52,665 nucleotides of DNA from Dechloromonas sp. (GTDB lineage: Bacteria > Pseudomonadota > Gammaproteobacteria > Burkholderiales > Rhodocyclaceae), in assembly GCA_016790815.1 (NCBI GenBank), contig JAEUOG010000008.1, forward strand, positions 1 through 52,665, in the 5' to 3' direction. A program made the translations under genes and the position numbers. Positions 49,855 through 52,665 of the stretch are shown one piece after another. Every line of letters starts with the position of its first letter. Position 1 is the stretch's first letter. The notes beneath the pieces are model-generated. The model saw nothing but the letters and a program-made list of their open reading frames with translations, had not been told where the DNA came from and ran no database searches.

Positions 49855-50241
49855 TCACGGCTTGGCAACACGCCAGACGCCATTGACGCCATCGCCGGTC
49901 TTGTCACCCGCTTTCTGGTCCTTGATCCAGAAGTAAAGCGGCTTGCCCTTGAAGGCCCACTGCTTCTTGCCGTCATCGCGCGTGACGATACTGTAATCGC
50001 CGCGTGCCGTATCGCCATCCATGGCAAACAACGGCGGCCAGTTGGTGGCACACGGCCCGTTACACACGCTCTTGCCGCTGCCGGCTGCATCCTTGTCGAA
50101 AGTGTAGAGCGTCATGCCGTTGCTGCCCGTAAGCATGCCATCCGACACCATCGCTGGCGACGAGGGACGCATGCCGGCACCGGAACAGGCGGCCAGCATG
50201 GCGGATAGGAGCAGGGCCAGAAGCAGGTTATTCGTTTTCAT
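49855..50241 (-). CDS. COG4315-type lipoprotein upstream of the ECF sigma gene
   Basis: The 128-residue protein has a lipoprotein signal (LLLALLLSAMLAACSG) with the lipobox cysteine. Two copies of the secreted repeat follow: GMTLYTFDKDAAGSGKSVCNGPCATNWPPL and GKKQWAFKGKPLYFWIKDQKAGD. The family has unknown function and often accompanies ECF sigma or redox genes. GGAG lies six bases before the ATG at 50241. Confidence 0.88.
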   Translation of the reverse strand: MKTNNLLLALLLSAMLAACSGAGMRPSSPAMVSDGMLTGSNGMTLYTFDKDAAGSGKSVCNGPCATNWPPLFAMDGDTARGDYSIVTRDDGKKQWAFKGKPLYFWIKDQKAGDKTGDGVNGVWRVAKP

Positions 50242-50277
50242 GATCATCTCCGTTGGTTTTGGGGGACTACACCAACG

Positions 50278-50307
50278 TATACGGAAGGCACCTTTACTTT
50301 ATTCCCC
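50278..50307 (-). promoter_or_regulatory. ECF-type promoter candidate of the lipoprotein-sigma-anti-sigma unit
   Basis: On the minus strand GGGGAATAAA is followed by about 15 bases and CGTATA. A GGAATAA -35 with a CGT-containing -10 is typical of ECF promoters. It overlaps the 3' end of the methyltransferase gene. Confidence 0.5.
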
Positions 50308-51450
50308 AGCCCTGCAAAGTCGCCACAACGAAGTCACCTCTGCCGCCCTCGCGGCATGCAGCGCATCGCTGGCATCCTGCGCCTTGGAGTGTTTCGGGCG
50401 CGTATCAAGACGTTCAATCACTTTCAGCCCACCCATCTTGATCCAGCCGAGCAATTCCTGGCGCGAGCGAAGACCGAGCAACTCGGCAATGTCCGAAATG
50501 ATGAGCCACCCCTCGCCCTCCGCTGCCAGATGCGATGCAAGCCCCCTGAGAAAGCCGCGCAACATGCGCGAATCGGGATCGTAGACTGCGTACTCGACGG
50601 GTGAAGTCGGCCGGGCCGGCAGCCACGGCGGATTGCACACAATCAGATTGGCTTGCCCTTCCGGGAACAAATCGGCCTTCGCGATGCGGACTGCTGCGGT
50701 CAACCCTAGTTTTTCGACATTTTCGGATGCGCACGCCAAAGCTCGCTCGTCCGTGTCGGTCGCAACAAGCTGCTTGACGCCACGCCGAGCGAGAATCGCG
50801 GCGATGATCCCAGAACCGGTTCCTATATCGAAAGCCAGCTCGCAACTGGCGGGGAGTGGCGCCCTGGCAACCAGATCGACATACTCGCCACGTACCGGCG
50901 AAAAAACACCAAAGTGAGGGTAGATGCGTCCCTCGACTGCCGGAACCGGGATGCCTTTCTTGCGCCATTCATGGGCGCTGACCACGGCCAGCAGTTCGCG
51001 CAGCGACACCACCGAATTCTCGCCACTCGGCGTGCCGTAAGCTTCGATGCAGGCCTGCCGCACATCCTGCGCACGACGTAACGGAATACCGTAATCTGCG
51101 TCGAGCGGCACCAGGAGCATGCCGAGAGTCTGAGCGCGTATTCCCTGGCTACGCCGATGCAACTCAAAGGTTTCCGCCGGCGACAAGACCGTTTTCGGGC
51201 CATTTGCACGCACCAGGCGATCTGCACGACGACTCAAGCCCTGCAACAGATGGCGGACAGTCTGCCAGTCGCCACGCCAGAGCATCGCCGTTCCCTCGGT
51301 AGCCATTTTCCAGGCAGCATCGACACCGAGACGGTCATCAACCACCAGAACCTTGCCGTGCGGCGGCAAACCTGCCTCGGAGCGCCAGCGAGCGGTCTTC
51401 GTCCGGTTTCCATCGAGCCAGGCAATTTCTGGAAGAGTAATGGCGGTCAT
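50299..51450 (-). CDS. class I SAM-dependent methyltransferase (NPPW type)
   Basis: The 383-residue protein has an N-terminal domain of about 190 residues. A Rossmann methyltransferase domain follows with motif I LAFDIGTGSGIIAAILARRG, acidic motif II VATDTDERAL and motif IV LIVCNPPWLPA. NPPW/NPPY enzymes methylate amide or exocyclic nitrogen of glutamine, adenine or guanine, so PrmC- or RlmG-like activity is possible; the substrate is not determined. The start at MTAITLPEIAW is chosen over upstream ATGs that lack support. Confidence 0.82.
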   Translation of the reverse strand: MTAITLPEIAWLDGNRTKTARWRSEAGLPPHGKVLVVDDRLGVDAAWKMATEGTAMLWRGDWQTVRHLLQGLSRRADRLVRANGPKTVLSPAETFELHRRSQGIRAQTLGMLLVPLDADYGIPLRRAQDVRQACIEAYGTPSGENSVVSLRELLAVVSAHEWRKKGIPVPAVEGRIYPHFGVFSPVRGEYVDLVARAPLPASCELAFDIGTGSGIIAAILARRGVKQLVATDTDERALACASENVEKLGLTAAVRIAKADLFPEGQANLIVCNPPWLPARPTSPVEYAVYDPDSRMLRGFLRGLASHLAAEGEGWLIISDIAELLGLRSRQELLGWIKMGGLKVIERLDTRPKHSKAQDASDALHAARAAEVTSLWRLCRAGE

Positions 51451-51512
51451 GGCGGGCATTGTAGGACAGAAGAGCAGAAAGCACCGCTGCCCATCAAGTC
51501 TCCCGATATGCA

Positions 51513-51548
51513 TTTGGCGAATTCGTGAAATATTCAATAGTCGCCAAA
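51513..51548. promoter_or_regulatory. inverted repeat in the divergent intergenic region
   Basis: TTTGGCGA and TCGCCAAA form perfect 8-base arms around 20 bases, with GAAT/ATTC nested inside. It lies between the methyltransferase and NTF2-like genes. Confidence 0.4.
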
Positions 51549-51708
51549 GCGCATCGGCATCACAATGTTTCGCATAGGCAACTCAATCGCAACACACAAT
51601 CCTCCAAGGATCAGCCCTGTGTCCATTTTGACCCACCCACCGTCAAGCTGCATCGTCGAATCGGCAATCGCACTGTTTGGACAGACGGCCGCCAGAAGCA
51701 CGCAACCG

Positions 51709-52422
51709 ATGACGCCAAACCGTCAACAGCCCGCCTCCCCAAACGGAGAGCAAGCACGGGCCATGGCACTCCGCCTCGAACAATTGCGCACTGCTCAGGG
51801 ACACACCGAAGCGCCTCCAATCGTGGCCAGGGAAGTAAGCCATCCCGTCGCGACCATCGATTCAGCAAGGTCGTTCAGGACCGGCGTTCTGTTCTCCACG
51901 GCAGTGATATCCGCGTTATGTGGCGCAGCATTGATGTGGCTGGCTACACCCAGCATGCCTCCCTCCCATCCCGTCGCACCTGCGGCCCTTTCGGTGCAGA
52001 CGCCAGCGCCTGCCCAACCTGCAGCCAATGTCCCAGCGCTAGGCTCAACCGAACTGAACGAGAAGACTCAAATCGGCGAACTGTTGGAGGACTGGCGAAA
52101 GGCCTGGGCGTACAGAGACATCCCGGGCTACCTGAAAACCTACGGCCAACAGTTCAGCCCTGCCGATGGGAAACCGCGCGATAGCTGGGTTGCAGCGAGG
52201 ACAAAGAAGCTATCCACCGGTGCCCCGATAGAGTTACAGATACGCGAACTCGGCATAGAACGCGTCAACGCCGATCAGTTCAGGGCAACGTTCCTGCAAG
52301 ACTATGCGTCAGGCAACTATCGCGAAATGGCACGCACCAAGACACTGATGATAGCCCGTGAACATGGCGAGTGGAAAATCATCAGGGAATGGGTTGCGGA
52401 AAACAAACTCGCGGCAAACTGA
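51709..52422 (+). CDS. membrane-anchored protein with NTF2-like C-terminal domain
   Basis: The 237-residue protein has a cytoplasmic N-terminus, one membrane segment near residues 60-78 (VLFSTAVISALCGAALMWLA), a proline/alanine linker, and a C-terminal NTF2/SnoaL-like domain (LLEDWRKAWAYRDIPGYLKTYGQQF, TKTLMIAREHGEWKIIREW). This C-terminal pattern matches the Cds6-type domain found on some cell-wall enzymes. The start is uncertain: the frame is open to 51565, and 51709 is preferred because the earlier part reads like non-coding DNA. The role is unknown. Confidence 0.65.
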   Translation: MTPNRQQPASPNGEQARAMALRLEQLRTAQGHTEAPPIVAREVSHPVATIDSARSFRTGVLFSTAVISALCGAALMWLATPSMPPSHPVAPAALSVQTPAPAQPAANVPALGSTELNEKTQIGELLEDWRKAWAYRDIPGYLKTYGQQFSPADGKPRDSWVAARTKKLSTGAPIELQIRELGIERVNADQFRATFLQDYASGNYREMARTKTLMIAREHGEWKIIREWVAENKLAAN

Positions 52423-52440
52423 ACAAAGCAGATCAGATGT

Positions 52441-52665
52441 GGAAAGCCGGCCGATAAGCCGGGTTCTGTTCCCCCCTTGGCAGGGTTCGGCAATCATTCC
52501 TCTAGGCCTGCCGTTACCGACAGGCTCAAGCAACCTACCCGGAAGCAGCGCGGGCCACGCCTCAGCTTCCCTATTTGGTCTTGCTCCGGATGGGGTTTAC
52601 CGTGCCGTCCGCCGTTACCGTGGACGCGGTGAGCTCTTACCTCGCCGTTTCACCCTTACCTGATC
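52441..52665 (-). ncRNA. rnpB: RNase P RNA, 3' part (continues past window)
   Basis: The minus strand carries the conserved 3' half of class A RNase P RNA. The terminal GAACCCGGCTTATCGGCCGG is present, preceded by the GTAACGGCAGGCC and GGGTAGGTTGCTTGAG segments. This ribozyme trims tRNA 5' leaders. The 5' end lies beyond the right edge of the window. Confidence 0.9.

Overview
This window looks like the chromosome of a Rhodocyclales betaproteobacterium close to Dechloromonas or Azonexus. The basis is the high-GC coding style, the order miaB-phoH-ybeY-corC-lnt, the order rpsU-yqeY-dnaG-rpoD, two PEP-CTERM sorting-tag proteins, and beta-type LeuRS, MiaB and KatG sequences. This placement comes from recognising proteins and gene order; no database search was possible. 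Most of the window is ordinary core genome and the genes are tightly packed.

Bases 1-4950 are the accessory part. The start of an IS1595-like transposase runs off the left edge, followed by a 75-residue orphan ORF. A compact integrated element lies between two 19-bp direct repeats (578-596 and 4859-4877). The right copy is the 3' end of a tRNA-Met gene. All five element genes read leftward: a tyrosine-integrase remnant that lacks its catalytic core, a PEP-CTERM exported protein, a serine recombinase, a zinc-finger-like protein, and a ParB/Srx-like protein that overlaps it. The insertion separated the tRNA from its own terminator, now next to the left repeat, and the element supplies a replacement hairpin.

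From 5000 to 10117 is miaB-phoH-ybeY-corC-lnt (tRNA modification, ribosome maturation, ion transport/CBS protein, lipoprotein acylation). Bases 10140-25600 hold a PEP-CTERM GDSL hydrolase, an ECHDC3-like protein, a sialidase-like protein with a membrane partner, a two-receiver regulator, a LysR/pirin/flavodoxin module, a hybrid CHASE-PAS histidine kinase, a qor/TAXI/ParA-like operon and uvrD. Bases 25600-36000 hold a small conserved protein, a strongly structured intergenic segment, leuS-lptE-holA, proA, gcdH, ogt-xerD and a YbaK-type deacylase. Bases 36000-41700 hold a ZIP transporter, a CBS protein, folB/plsY and the peroxide enzymes katG and tpx. Bases 41860-47622 hold tsaD divergent from rpsU-yqeY-dnaG-rpoD, then tRNA-Ile2. 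The end of the window has a small winged-helix-like protein, arfB, an ECF sigma/anti-sigma/lipoprotein cluster, a methyltransferase, an NTF2-like membrane protein and the 3' part of RNase P RNA.

The main non-textbook signals are: (i) a dispersed repeat of about 31 bp with a T6 tract and a CGGTYGACCG palindrome, usually right after stop codons; (ii) the tRNA-Met element with its decayed integrase; (iii) a 181-nt multi-hairpin segment before leuS; (iv) an inverted repeat that hides the qor ribosome-binding site; (v) a 30-codon ORF with a perfect Shine-Dalgarno just before katG, and an extended motif shared by the katG and ZIP upstream regions; (vi) an 8-codon leader ORF overlapping the start of the hybrid kinase.
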